NCBI RefSeq assembly: GCF_000801105.2
Contig: NC_079516.1
Location: forward strand, 7,192,001-7,256,000
Direction of reading: 5' to 3'
DNA length: 64,000 bases
DNA from: Raphanus sativus
Taxonomy: Eukaryota; Streptophyta; Magnoliopsida; Brassicales; Brassicaceae
In this document: positions 11,409 through 22,711 of the stretch, piece after piece
Layout: each line of letters begins with the position of its first letter
How positions within the stretch are numbered: the first letter of the stretch is position 1
Made by a program: the position numbers and the translations under genes
The notes under the pieces: generated by a model
The model's input: only the letters and a program-made list of their open reading frames with translations
Told to the model about the DNA's origin: nothing
The model's database searches: none

Positions 11409-12905
11409 TTAGAACCATATGGAAACATCATGCTGCTTTTGTTGCATCGTTCCAACTACTCCTGGCGGCGTTAACATATCATCTCTGTAAACGAATGAGG
11501 CCATATCGATCGGTCCAGCAGAATCATACACACCCTGAAAACTGTTTCTGCTACTATTGTTATGCGCAGCTTCGGAGTTGTTATTGTTGTGTGCAGTGTC
11601 GTAGTAGTTGAACCCATTGATGTTGTACGTTTGGTTAGCTCTGTTTGGGATGTTGAAGTCTTCAAAGAAACTCCCTTCCACCATGTTTCCTTGGAAATGG
11701 AGATGCTCTTGATGACTCTGGACCGTTGGTTCATGACCATAGGAGTTTGGTTGCTCTGGACGTTCCTGTCGTACATTGACATGAGCTCGGAGATCATCTT
11801 CTGCCCATCTTCAGGAACTCCAACACCCGTTAAGTCAATTGGCTGGTTCACTGGCATTGCCTGAGAAAATCCAACGACAGGCTTAACTTCGTTGACATGG
11901 AACCTGGACGGTCCTGCTCCTCCATACGGTAAGCAACTGTCTCGGTGTGGACAACCCAGTTGATGGTTGTCTCTTGAGTTCCTATCCAGAACCCCCTATG
12001 GACACAACCAGGATTCTCACAGGTGAAGACCGTTCTCTCCATTATTGTGTTCAGATCTCTGTTAGGCTTCCTCTTCCTCATGAATTCTTCTTCCTTGACA
12101 AGGAAGTCAGGCTTGACCTCTTCCGCTTCATAAACACCGTCAACGTCGTACTGACTAGACTCATTCATCAGAAGCGAGCAACTTCCACCGCCTGATAAAG
12201 GAGGGCAGGACTGAGGGTAAAGCTCTCGAGCCAGGGCCTCTTCTTGATTAACAATGGCGAGCCAAGTAGCACTCTCTTTAGCAGTCATCTTATCCTGCAA
12301 GCATTTGGACTGCCTCACGAGCTTACGAATCTTGGCAACATCAGGAAACATATGCTTGATCACTGCAGTCAAAACACCGACTTTCCACGCCTTCTTCAGA
12401 TCATGAGGCTTCTTGTAAGGAGCAGGACCACCGAGCTGCTGACACCACCAGTCTTCTTTCCCGGTAGGCCACCACGGAGGAGGGACACCTTTCTCCAGAG
12501 GAAACCGTCTCTGAGGAGGATCGCAATGCTGCATCAACGCCGACAAAAGAGACCCGAGCGTCGTGTCCTGAAGCTCTTGCAAACTATGCGATGTAGGTCC
12601 GCTACTTTCACAAACCCCAGAGATGTTGTTGTTGTTGTTCTCCGCTTGGTACTTAGATATAGCAGCAGGACCGTTACGATCGAACCTGACTTTATCTTTC
12701 CACCACTCACGTAGATTATCCGAAGCGCCGGTGACAGGCTTCCCGTTCTCGGGGATGATACCGTAGACAAAGCCTTGAGCTTTGCAGACTTCCATCATCT
12801 TCAACATGTACTTCAAGATCCCGTCCTGAGCTCTAGACATTTTCTTCCTCCTCGCTTGCTCTTGGGACTGTTGTCTCTGCTTGGCGGAATCAACAACAAC
12901 AACAA

Positions 12906-12936
<31 letters not shown>

Positions 12937-13174
12937 CAACAACAACAACTCCTTGTTTTTTGCTCTTGTCGTGTTGCTGCTCCTTGAGACGTTTGAGACG
13001 CATTTTGTCTCTCCACATCCTCCTCTCGAGCTCGTCCACATCGATTTCTTCATCAGTATAGTCATCTTCAATGATTGAATCCGGTTCAGGGTGTGGTGCG
13101 GCACAGAAGTCAAGTTCGGAAGGAGAGTAGAAGTCCATGTTCCCGCCTAACATCCCCATCTCGTTAAACATCAT
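11409..13174 (-). pseudogene. EIN3: EIN3 ethylene-response transcription factor, reading frame broken
   Basis: EIN3 is the nuclear master regulator of ethylene responses. The minus strand encodes most of it: [38 protein letters not shown], the DNA-binding core from [18 protein letters not shown] through [20 protein letters not shown] to [20 protein letters not shown], then [21 protein letters not shown] and a C-terminus ending HDVSIWF. As in Arabidopsis the coding part has no intron. The frame breaks three times: at a 29-A tract (12908-12936) between 14-bp direct repeats; near 11990, where a T of a TTT run seems lost; and near 11745, after PMVMNQ. Several EIN3 segments are also shorter (the LGLPKDQ part and the SEIS part). 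It may be a decaying homoeologue; sequencing indels are the alternative. Confidence 0.85.
12891..12950. mobile_element. 29-A tract between 14-bp direct repeats inside EIN3 (possible tail-only retroposon)
   Basis: CAACAACAACAACT ends at 12907, a run of 29 A follows (12908-12936), and the same 14 bases recur at 12937-12950. Insert plus one repeat is 43 bp, not a multiple of three, so it shifts the EIN3 frame exactly in the linker between the acidic N-terminus and the DNA-binding core. The layout matches poly(A) retroposition with a target duplication, but the CAA microsatellite makes slippage possible. Confidence 0.5.
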
Positions 13175-14000
13175 CGTACAGAGCCGGTTAAACCTAGACC
13201 AGAGCCAGTAAGAACAGAACCGGTTAATACAAAACCAAAACAATCAAACCAGAAATATAGAAGTACCAATACTGATATATCTGATGAACAACAAAATCAA
13301 ACTGGAAAATAAAATTAGTATCTCTCTATTTATCATCATGGATTTAGATAACTGGTAAACCCATGGATGTATCTACCAATAGCACCATGAAAGAATCTAT
13401 CTACCAATAATCATCTTCAGTACAATAATCGATTGAAAGAAAGTAGTTACCTGGAGATAAAAAGGAATCAACCCAATAGATATGACAAAAGCTTTAAAGA
13501 AAGTGGAAATGATTAAACCCTAAATAAATTCATCCCAATAAAAAAGTTGATAAAGGAGAAGAAGAAGAAAAGTCGACGAAGATCACGTGTGTGGAAAGCG
13601 ACTTGCGTTTCTTTGTGGAGTCTCTCTCTCTCTGTACATCATGGAGACACCGGGGGTTTATTATATATTATTTATTTTAAATTTATTTTTAAAGACATCA
13701 TTTTATTGACCAATTTATTAAAATAATTTCCGAAAATAAATAGCAATTAGCAAAGCGCCTCTTGACTTATTTCTCTCTTTTTATATTACGCGGTATTAGT
13801 TTAACTGTTTTAACACGTATTATTAATTGCTTCGAAATTAAAATACGTAATCTATTTCTGTCCATTGTATTCATTAAAATATACTCTTCCAAAGTGATGA
13901 CAGAAAAAATGTTCCACAGTAGTTGACTTTTTGATTGAAACACACAAAGTCACAAACGAATAAAATATATACCGATCATCTTGATGCATTTGCAGCATAA
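13175..14000. promoter_or_regulatory. EIN3 5' leader and promoter region
   Basis: This stretch is upstream of the EIN3 start on the minus strand. It holds a GA/CT tract (TCTCTCTCTCTCTG near 13619) and purine-rich blocks typical of plant leaders. In Arabidopsis EIN3 has a leader intron; I cannot fix its borders here. No other gene is seen. Confidence 0.4.
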
Positions 14001-14095
14001 GGAACAAAAGCCTCATCTACATACGTGGAAGGTGCTCGTGACGTTGCTGTTCTTGAGTCACTGCTTGAGTCTGGTGCAAGAAACGGAGCTGTTAA
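14001..14095 (+). pseudogene. C-terminal scrap of a Gfo/Idh/MocA-type oxidoreductase
   Basis: Thirty-one codons read TYVEGARDVAVLESLLESG then ARNGAV, which resembles the C-terminal end of plant Gfo/Idh/MocA-family NAD(P)-binding oxidoreductases. In Arabidopsis such a gene (At3g20790, from memory) lies between EIN3 and the CNOT9 homologue At3g20800, and this scrap sits exactly there. No Rossmann-fold part is found, so it is a relic. The assignment is from recalled similarity plus position. Confidence 0.45.
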
Positions 14096-14370
14096 CGGAC
14101 TTCTAGCTTTAAAACTTATCAGTAAGTATTATCTACACTACACCAACCACCACAGCTTTGTCGAAATAAAAAATTTCAAACTAATATTATTTGTAAACAT
14201 TCCTTTTATTATCGAGCGCATTCTGATGTTTAATAAAATAATTACAATAAGAATATCAAACAGATTAAAAGCCTATAACTCATCGTCATCTAAGTCAAAG
14301 GCATCAAAAGCACAAAAATAAATTCGAAACGAAAAAAACACTCCAAAGGATAGGCTGAGATGCATTCAGA

Positions 14371-16113
14371 TCAAAGCATGTGCTCAAATCCTCCACCTTG
14401 ATGTGTTGGGACTCGCCCAACTCCAACATTGTGAACCAACTGTTGCAGCCACCTCCTTGCTATTTGATCCTCCTGAAAAGAAACATAACCCAAGTTTTCA
14501 ACTAAGCCAGCCATCTCTTACACAAACAAATTCAAAATAGGACAATGACTTACGCGAAGACAATTGCTGAAGGTTCCATCTCGTAGAGAGTCAGGGAGGC
14601 AGCTTCCGAGTGCAGCACAAGCCCTAAATTAACACACAAGTGACAAAGCTCAAGCATGGAAAAAAGCCAAGAGAAACAATGTGATATGATTATCTCTGAG
14701 GAAGTTTGTTTTGAACTAACACAAACCTTGGGTTGTCTGATAAACGGAGGTAACAACGAATGATATGCTTCAGAAGGCGTGGAGAAGGCTGCTCCACTAG
14801 CGACTGAACCATATTGCCCAACACTCGGCCAACAGCAAAAAACCGCTCTGCTGTTGTGCAGATGTAATCCATCCCTACATCATCCAACAAGATCTTCTGA
14901 ACTATGAATGTTGCAACCTAACATTTATCATCACAGCAATGTTAATTTCGTAAACAAGGCGTTTATGCACATTATCCAGTGGAAAAAATGGTGATGTTAA
15001 GTTAAAAAGGGTTTACAGTTTTGGACAGCTCACTCCCCATCTCCATGGTGCGAAGGCAGAGAGGAATAATTTCGGTTGAAAGAAGGAAGCTAATGACCTC
15101 TGTATCATCAACCTGGTTAAAGAAGGATGCGAATGATCATATTCTTATTCCACACACTAACTAGCTAAAAGAAACACAAAGCATCATCTACCCTTCATTC
15201 AGAGAAACCAAGACCATTTACGCAAACTTTTAGTCCTTCTACTTTCAGCAACAATTTGGTGGGGGTGGGGGGAATCTCAAAACTGAGAAGCTACAGAAAA
15301 GGTTTACCTTGACAAGTGCACCAATGACACCTAAGCTAGTAAGGCGCAAGTACTCGAAAGGTCTGGACTTGCTGGTTGTATTAAGGAAGGGGTAAAGGTA
15401 CAATGGGATGTGAGCTGCGCATAAGAACAAACAAGGGCATAACAATCAGTTGTCCACCATTGTGAAATAAACTAAAACCATAACAAGAAACTAATACTCA
15501 ATAACAACCACTAGTAGCATTACCCTTGAGGAATAACATTCTGGTGTCGGAATGAGACGCTACACACTGCAGAGCGAGAGAGAGAGAGCAAGAAGGAATT
15601 GTATCAGGAGGAATCTGATGGATTAGGCAAATAAATGAACAAATGAAATATCTAACCTGAAGTAGGGCAAGTGAATTGCAAACACGGTTGGACTGAGCAG
15701 GAGTAAGATTTGGAGGTGCAAGAACAGAGTAGATCGAAACTATCTCCTGTTAAGCATTTGATTAGTAACTTTCACTTGGATTTAAAATTAAAAAAGAGAG
15801 AGAGAGATACCTGCAACAAAGCAGCAATGGTACCAAAAGAGTTCCACAAGAGAGGAGCCAGATCCTGAAACAGTTCTCTTTTCTACAACAACAAGTGGTC
15901 AAACAAACTAAATTCAGACAGTGAGATTGTCAAAAACCATATCATCGAAACCCTAAGCTATTGTTCTCGAACCTTGGAAAGCTCGAGGAGAGCATTCTCT
16001 CTGAGTTCGGGATTGCTGAGATCGAGAACCAACTGCTCTGCGGAGGCCAAGTTTCGATCTTTGTTCGCCGGAGCTCCTCCGGCCATTGAGAGAGATGGAT
16101 GTAGATTCGCCAT
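14371..16113 (-). CDS. CCR4-NOT complex subunit 9 (CNOT9/RCD1-like)
   Basis: Nine exons on the minus strand (15973-16113, 15811-15882, 15657-15746, 15524-15566, 15308-15414, 15017-15112, 14727-14917, 14554-14623, 14371-14472) join to 912 nt, 303 residues, close to the 310-320 of Arabidopsis homologues. All borders are GT-AG and all phases close. The protein is the Rcd1/CNOT9 armadillo-like fold: [113 protein letters not shown], ending [14 protein letters not shown]9 is the conserved scaffold subunit linking the deadenylase complex to regulators of mRNA decay. Nothing is broken. Position next to EIN3 supports orthology with At3g20800. Confidence 0.93.
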
Positions 16114-17584
16114 TTTTGTTCCAAACCAGATTCGATTAACTTTGTGTTTCGCTTTTTACTCTCTTCCTACTTTTTCTCGAGTTTGAACCATTCGGTCTCT
16201 TTCTTCTTCTCTCTGTGAAATTTTGGAAATGACAATTACGCCCTTTGTTTCTTTTTTCTCTCTTCGATTCTACTATAGTTTAGTTATGAATCCTGGTAAA
16301 TCTGTTAAGAACAAATTTAGTAAAAAATGAAAATGGTAAAGAAGAATGATTAGTATGATACTGATATTGTTCGAGATGATTTTGTTAGACCGTTGTGACT
16401 TGTGAGCGGGTGTTCTCAACGTCAACTAAAAATGATTACTTTCTGATAGAAAATATGGTCAATAAAGGGATATGTTTCCATCAAACGAAGGTGTTTTTTT
16501 TTTGGCTTAAATTTGACTCAAACGAAGGTGTTGGAACGTCTTTTATTCATCTATATGTTTATCTATATAATACTAATATTTAAAGTAAATTATAATACAT
16601 TTATTTTTTTAAACACAAATCTCGTTTTCTCCAACGTAAATCTCTATCTTTTTTTCTATTTTAAAATAGCAAGTGGCAACAAAAATAAAATTAGTGGAAT
16701 AAAAGAAATGAAACAATAGGAGTGGAACGTAAAGAAAATAGAATACCTTTATTTCATGAGAAATTTTGGAGAAATACTTAAGATTTTCGGAAAATACATT
16801 TATGTATATATAAATTTACTAAATTATTCAATCTTAATATTTTTCAATTCCTAATTTATTTTATATTTAAAGTAACGGTTTTACAATCTTTAAAATATCT
16901 ACCCAATATATTTAATATATCTTAAACTTTTTATTAGTTGGAAAAAGATAAAATAAAAAAACTCAACAATGCGTGTCTCCTTCTTTGTATCCTCTACTTT
17001 TGAACTTTTTTTTTATTTCTTTAGTTTTACAGATTTTTCCTCTCTCCTTATTAAAAAAACTTGGTGATTCACGAATTAGTTTCAGTTTCTAATCATGCTT
17101 CTATTTATTATGACAATAGTTCTGTTTTTTTTTAAAGAAAAATCATATTGCATATGCCGGTAGATAATCAAAACCATACTAAAAGGTGAATAAGAAGGTC
17201 AGGGAGAGTGTCCACGTCAATTAAAAAAATCAGCCTATCAGAAGGCTTTGTTTCGCCATGTCATGTAAGATTCAATCGAATAAGTTTGCCATTGTGTGTT
17301 CTTAAATTTTTTGACTATAACCCATATCAAGTCCATACCTCTTCGTATACCATTAACTAAAATAATGTCGTCTGGCCCATTTAAAAAATAAGCCGTCGTC
17401 TCTGATTCTTCCTTTTCCTCTGCGTCGTTTCGGGTCGACTATCTGCGTTTCACCGTTCTTTCATTCCTGTTCTTTAGTTTTCTCTTAATGAGCTATTCTT
17501 TCCTTCCAACTCCCTCTCTTTCTACTCCTATATAAACCACTTCGTCAAAGACTCTCTATAACATCCATTCAATGATAACAATCG
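16114..17584. other. Intergenic DNA, probable promoter of CNOT9 and of the RPA-like relic
   Basis: The first 150 bases are pyrimidine-rich and probably the CNOT9 leader and promoter. The rest is AT-rich with no gene recognised. The last 200 bases (about 17390-17584) are CT-rich with TATATAAACC near 17530, which looks like a promoter for the RPA1-like relic. Confidence 0.5.
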
Positions 17585-18110
17585 ATGGCTATGAAATTGA
17601 TTCAAACCTCCGACAAGTCTCGTGCTGCACTATATTTCGTCGACATATCACCAAGGCTATCAGAGTGGGGATTACGCTTTAGTTTGATCTATTTCTGGGA
17701 GGCCAGAAACACTGCCAATGGTGGGAGCTGCTCATCCTCGACGAACCAGGGTATGATTGATTTTCTCTGCAATTTCCTTCATGTGGATTCTCACTCAAAC
17801 TTCCTTACATCTTACTGATTTCGTTTCCGACAGGGCACTGTGATCTACCAGCCTCAACTCAAACCAGGATCCACTTACAGCCTCAAGAATTTATTCGCTA
17901 CGAAGCCGAAAGAGATCTATCGAGTTGCTGATCTGCGTGTAACCATTTGTTTCTCGCACAGCTCTGTCCTCTTCCATCTTGAATACCTATCAACGCCGAC
18001 CGGTTCAGATTCTACTTACATGAAGGTTTTGAGTCCAACTGTGGACTCTGAAACAGTCTTCAGCTTATCTGCCATGTATTTGATGCATATTATTGAGCTT
18101 CTTTTCTAAT
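17585..18110 (+). pseudogene. RPA1-like OB-fold (DUF223-type) gene relic
   Basis: Two pieces resemble the N-terminal OB domain of the replication protein A large-subunit family that has expanded in Brassicaceae and is often carried by Helitrons. Around 17690 the frame reads FWEARNTANGG and in another frame ELLILDEPG. After an apparent intron (GT near 17750, CAG before 17834), 17834-18000 reads GTVIYQPQLKPGSTYSLKN, KEIYRVADLRVTICFSHSSV. The segment between the strand TVIY and QPQLKPG is shortened, the first exon needs frame changes, and no downstream OB domains are seen. It is a relic, possibly from a Helitron whose other parts are lost. Confidence 0.6.
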
Positions 18111-19055
18111 TTCACTTTATTAATTTTCAAAACCACTATCGTTGTTTACAATTTGGTTTAAGAAACATTGGTGCAAATTAGCATATCGTATAAACACCAA
18201 GACAACATAGAACTAGAACTAAACTTTTTGTTTAGTTTACGTTGTAAGTTCTATATTTTGCCTACTGCTTTGTTACTTTTATAGGTGATCTCCATTGAAA
18301 AGGGCTTATGTTTACATGAACAAGATGAATCAGGCAAAGGACTGTTTTCCATGTCTCTAAAACGCTACGAGAGGCACTCATACGCCGAGAAACAGGTAAA
18401 GGCTCCATATTCCCACAATGTATGTTTACTGTCTCCGAAGCTCTGTCAAACATATACTTATGTACAATATCTATTACAAAACTGGCTTACAAACTGAGAA
18501 TAAATTGTGTATACACAAACGAACAGGTCAATGGAACATAGCAGGCTTAAGGCTAGGGGTGATCTTTTGGATATCAAAGGTACTGATACATTTTCGTGAT
18601 GAACATGTATATATAAGGTTCAATTTTTTTACTTAACATTGGGGATTAACAAAAGTGATGATGATATGGATTCATTGCAGGCATTATGTGGGAAAGTATT
18701 TAGAATCAATTGCATAAGTGAACTCCAGACTCTCGAGTAACAGCTGGACACTTCTCTTAAACATCTTTGCTCCAGAAAAGTATGTATGTATATCTTCCTT
18801 ATGGACGCATACTCACACGCACACATCTCTTTTAAATTGTTTGAGTTTGTGCAGATATAAATATATGCCTAACTATTGTAAGTGATGTGGAAAGATTCTT
18901 ATTTATCTTTAAAACTATGGTTATAGGTCATGCATGGTTTAGTGTTTGTCTCATATGAATGAATACAATTTTGACTCATTGGTGCATAATCAATGTACGA
19001 GTCCCTCAACCACCTTCAAAGAAAGGTATGTTAACACCACTTTATCTCTGAAGTC
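18111..19055. other. Unrecognised, moderately structured DNA downstream of the RPA relic
   Basis: A frame at 18285-18400 reads KGLCLHEQDESGKGLFSMSL then KRYERHSYAEKQ and may be a further degenerate exon, ending at AACAG|GTAAAGG. I do not recognise it. Nothing else is coding-like. Confidence 0.35.
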
Positions 19056-19830
19056 GTGAGTATGTGCGACTTATGTAAACGGGGATGTCAGCATCAAGAC
19101 AGCTCTCATATTGGAAGACTCATGAGGGACTTAGGGATGGAGATTTTTACTTGTGGGATTGACCTGATACAAGCAGATGTTTGGGGGAAACTGAAGAATT
19201 TTTTTTTATCAATCAGGTGTCCAACCGAGTTCAAGGAGCTTGCGGTGCATTACTTGCGTGGAGGCGCACAATGGTGGGTCAGTGTGGTTCGGAGCATGCC
19301 TGTTGGATATGGATCCCTTGGGAGACCTTTGGAGAAGAATTGAATAGGAAGTATTTTCTGCAAGAGAGCTGGGGGGATTGAGAGCTGATATACGCAAGCG
19401 ATGTGCAATACATGCATATGGTATCTTGATTGAGTTGGTTGAGAAATCAGTCTTGATGGAGGCTGTGCTTTTGGAGGAAGCAAAGTTCCTGAAAGTACTT
19501 AATCCAAGACGACCAGGCGAGCAGAGTTGTCCTGGTGGGGTCAACAACTGTAGAAGGTGTGGTCAGCGAGGCCATTATGCATGGGACTGCACAGCTCATA
19601 TGGTTGGAGGACAACAAGGTAATCAAAACCAAGGAAATTTTCCACCACCTCTTAAGAGACGAGCCGTGGGACATCGGATGTGTGTCACAGCAGGTCAGGA
19701 TGACACAGAACCAATAGAATACCAAGAGTGCTCGGAGATATCCCTAAGAATGGTTATTTTTTCGTGGAATTTCGTGGAAATGGCAGGAGAGGGCAATCAG
19801 GAGGAAAACACATGCTTTGTAAATAGTTGA
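19056..19830 (+). pseudogene. Ty3/gypsy retrotransposon gag fragment with CCHC knuckle
   Basis: Three overlapping frames give a broken gag. The first reads MRDLGMEIFTCGIDLIQADV, then CPTEFKELAVHYLRGGAQWW, the capsid-like retrotransposon gag signature. The second continues WETFGEELNRKYFLQESWGD. The third contains the zinc knuckle CRRCGQRGHYAWDC (C-X2-C-X4-H-X4-C) at about 19552-19593. Frameshifts near 19330 and 19380 separate them, and no protease, reverse transcriptase or LTR is seen nearby. It is a short dead fragment. Confidence 0.75.
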
Positions 19831-20871
19831 TCATTGCTTTTTTCTTCTTTTTTGCGTTTCTTAATGTTTGATAACTATTATACTCTTTCAAGTTCCAGTG
19901 TTTTACTCCACTTCAGTCTCGAACTTGAGCTACCATCGCTCCACTTTGGGCACCAAATGTTTCTTAAAATGAAGAATTAGTTGTTTCTTTTCATTTGCAT
20001 AATCATGCGGCAAGCTGCATTTAAGCGGGATTTGTCCGTTTAGTATTAAGGTATCTCCTAGATTTGAACTTGAACTGTCTTCACATTTTCATGGTCTATA
20101 TGAATACACTGCACAAACACTAACCATGAGCTTCTTAGCAAAAAAATAACCATGAGCTTTATTTTAACAAGGACATGCGTGGTTTTTATTGAGAAGTAAT
20201 AAAGCATTTTTTGCTTAAAAGTAAGAAAGAACTTTACAAATCTGTTAAATTAAAAGACAAGATTACTTTGTCAATCAATATACGTGTAATCTAAATGTTT
20301 CCAGATTACATTAGTAATAATATCATATTATGAAAAATGTAATAATACTAAAGACCGCAAGGATTTTCAAGATCATTAACGATACCCAACTTAATAGTAA
20401 ACTCCGAGGTGAGTTTTCCAATTTTATGTGTATCTCTTTCAGATAAAATGTTCATAAATAGTATATAAGATATATTCAACTGCCATATACATGTAACACA
20501 AATATAGTGAAAAAGGTTAATGGTTTCATTCATTTGATTTGCCAACAAAAATCGATGAACCAAGTAGTTATTAAAATTCAAATAATATGTAAAAGATATA
20601 AAATATCTTTTCTAGATTTTGTTTAATAATTGTTGTAAGTCTTGCAGTTTTTCTTTATGTCGCTTGACAAATTATAGTTGTTGTGTTATCGTGAAATGTA
20701 AATGAAATTGCAAAAACATCACTCTTTTTTTTTTAAGTTGGAAGATGAAGTGCAATTAATATTTTCTTTTAAAGGTCACTTAAATTAAAGAAAAGGGACC
20801 AGCTAAATTTGAATTCAATATGTGTATATTCGTTAAAGCAAGTTTGCAGAAATGTAGTATATTAGATCATG
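19831..20871. other. AT-rich intergenic DNA
   Basis: No gene recognised. Low-complexity A/T tracts and short unmotivated frames only. Confidence 0.5.
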
Positions 20872-21374
20872 ATCCGCGCATCCGCGCGAGTTTATTTTGA
20901 TTCACATATTTTATATTCACGTTGTATATTATTTAAGATTTATATTATAAAAAGTTAAAATAACCCGGATCCAAAAAAAATCAACCCGGACCAAAAAATT
21001 TCAAATACCTATTTAAATCCAAATGTTGAGGACTCGAAGAACTCATACCTGGAATGAACAGATTTATATCTGACCCAGTAAGCTAAATTCCAAACATAAT
21101 ATCTTTTGTTATATTTTTAATTCATTTTGTTGGGTTGGTGAGATTTACTATTTATTCGGAAGATTTTGGCTAACTTAGTGGTATATATTTGTAGGTTTCT
21201 TTTTTTTCTGAACAGGAAAAAAAAATTTGGTTTTTGATTAAATTTATCTTACATAACAAATTGTTGCTATAAATAATTTTTATAAAAACTAATTTGTAAC
21301 AGTAAATATCATTTTTTATAAATTAGAATATTATGGTTTATAGATTCAAAGTATAAAGTTAGTCGTCTTCATAG

Positions 21375-21561
21375 TACAATATAACCTCTTTAAATTAATA
21401 ATCTATAAATTAATATCTTTATAAATTAATATAATTTCATAGCTCAGATTGAGTTTTTGGTTCAATTAGTATCTCGATAAATTAATAATCTCTATAAATT
21501 AATAAAAAATTATAGTTTTGATATAGTTCCAACATTATTAATATATAGAGGTTTTACTGTA
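21375..21561. mobile_element. Mariner-like MITE with ACAGTAAAACCTCT ends
   Basis: The left end reads TACAATATAACCTCTTTAAA and the right end, inverted, TACAGTAAAACCTCTATATA. The interior is rich in AATTAATAATC blocks. It resembles the shorter element at 1147-1288. Confidence 0.5.
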
Positions 21562-21954
21562 TTGCTAATATTGATAGATGTAAGTTAATGAATACATACA
21601 ATATATTGTATTATTAGTAATCTGTCGTATAGTATTATATGTTAGTAGATGTATTATTAATAATCTATCTTATAGTATAATATGTTAGTGGATGTATCTA
21701 GCTTATAGTAAAATGTATGCAATATAAGGAAATATGCATAGTGGATATAATAATAAGGTAAGAAGTGAAAAACTATGGTAATGATTGATATTAATTATTT
21801 ATAAAAATGCATGTCTAATGTATGCAATATAAAAAAACATGCGCAGTAGATAAAATAATAACGTAAGAAGTGAAAAACTATGGTAATAATTAATATTAAT
21901 TATTTATAAAAAGACATGTCTAATAGTAAGTAGATTAATATAACATTAATTACA

Positions 21955-22657
21955 TAAGGTCCTAGGGGTAGGCATTTTACCCGATACTCGAACCCGTACC
22001 CGAACCCGACCGAAAAAACCCGAACCAAACCGAATCGAAGTAGTAAAATACCCGAACGAGTATTGAATTAGGAGAGATTGGATATCCGAACCCGAATGGG
22101 TAATACCCGAACCCGAATGGATATTCGAAGATAACCGAACATATGTATACTTAGGTCTATATTCCTAGTTTACTTCTTTAATTTTATTCAAAATGTTTAT
22201 TTTTATTATGCACATAGTTCAAAATTAGATAATTTACATATAATTGAAAAAATGTGAATTTTTACTCACTTAAAATGCATGTCAAGATTTTTATTTCATG
22301 CATTAACAAAAGTTACATCCAAAATTTAAAAATAATAATCAATTTATTATCTTTTATTTGTAAAATGTTATCTTCAAATTTATTAATCATTCAATTATTA
22401 GAAAATAAAAAATCAGTTAAGTGAAATTTCTATTTTTTAAATACAAAAAACTTGAGAAATAAAAAATTTAATATTTTTTTCCAAAATCTAAATATCCGAA
22501 AACCTGATCCGAAATACCCGAACCCGAACTAAAAATACCCGAACCCGACCCGAAGTAAAGAAATACCCGAACGGGTATTACATTCTAAATACCTGAAAAC
22601 CCAAAATACCCGATCCTAACCCGAACGGGTACCCGAACGCCCACCCCTATAAGATCC
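21955..22657. mobile_element. hAT-like non-autonomous element with 8-bp TSD
   Basis: The element proper is 21963-22649 (687 bp). The ends are TAGGGGTAGGC and, inverted, TAGGGGTGGGC. Flanks TAAGGTCC (21955-21962) and TAAGATCC (22650-22657) match at 7 of 8 bases, the hAT duplication length. Both arms carry many ACCCGAACCCGA words; the middle is AT-rich with no transposase. A relative lies at 41790-42462. It is nested in the Helitron at 20872-22711. Confidence 0.75.
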
Positions 22658-22711
22658 AACTTTAAAATTCACCTAGAAGAAGTTGTAATGTTTCTGTTTT
22701 AATAAGATAGA

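Larger units (their letters stand above)
20872..22711 (-). mobile_element. Helitron, minus strand, about 1.84 kb
   Basis: The 3' terminus (at 20872, read on the minus strand) ends CTAA, fitting CTRR, just inside a GC hairpin: CGCGCGGATGCGCGG. The flanking base is A on the left. The 5' terminus at 22711 reads TCTATCTTATTAAAACAG on the minus strand and is followed by T on the plus strand, so the element sits in an A^T site as Helitrons do. A hAT-like element (21963-22649) and a MITE (21375-21561) lie inside. No RepHel gene is present, so it is non-autonomous. Confidence 0.7.

Noticed and set aside
12881..13078. Plus-strand frame with poly-Lys, poly-Asn and poly-Leu opposite EIN3
   Set aside because: Shadow of the CAA and poly(A) tract on the non-coding strand.
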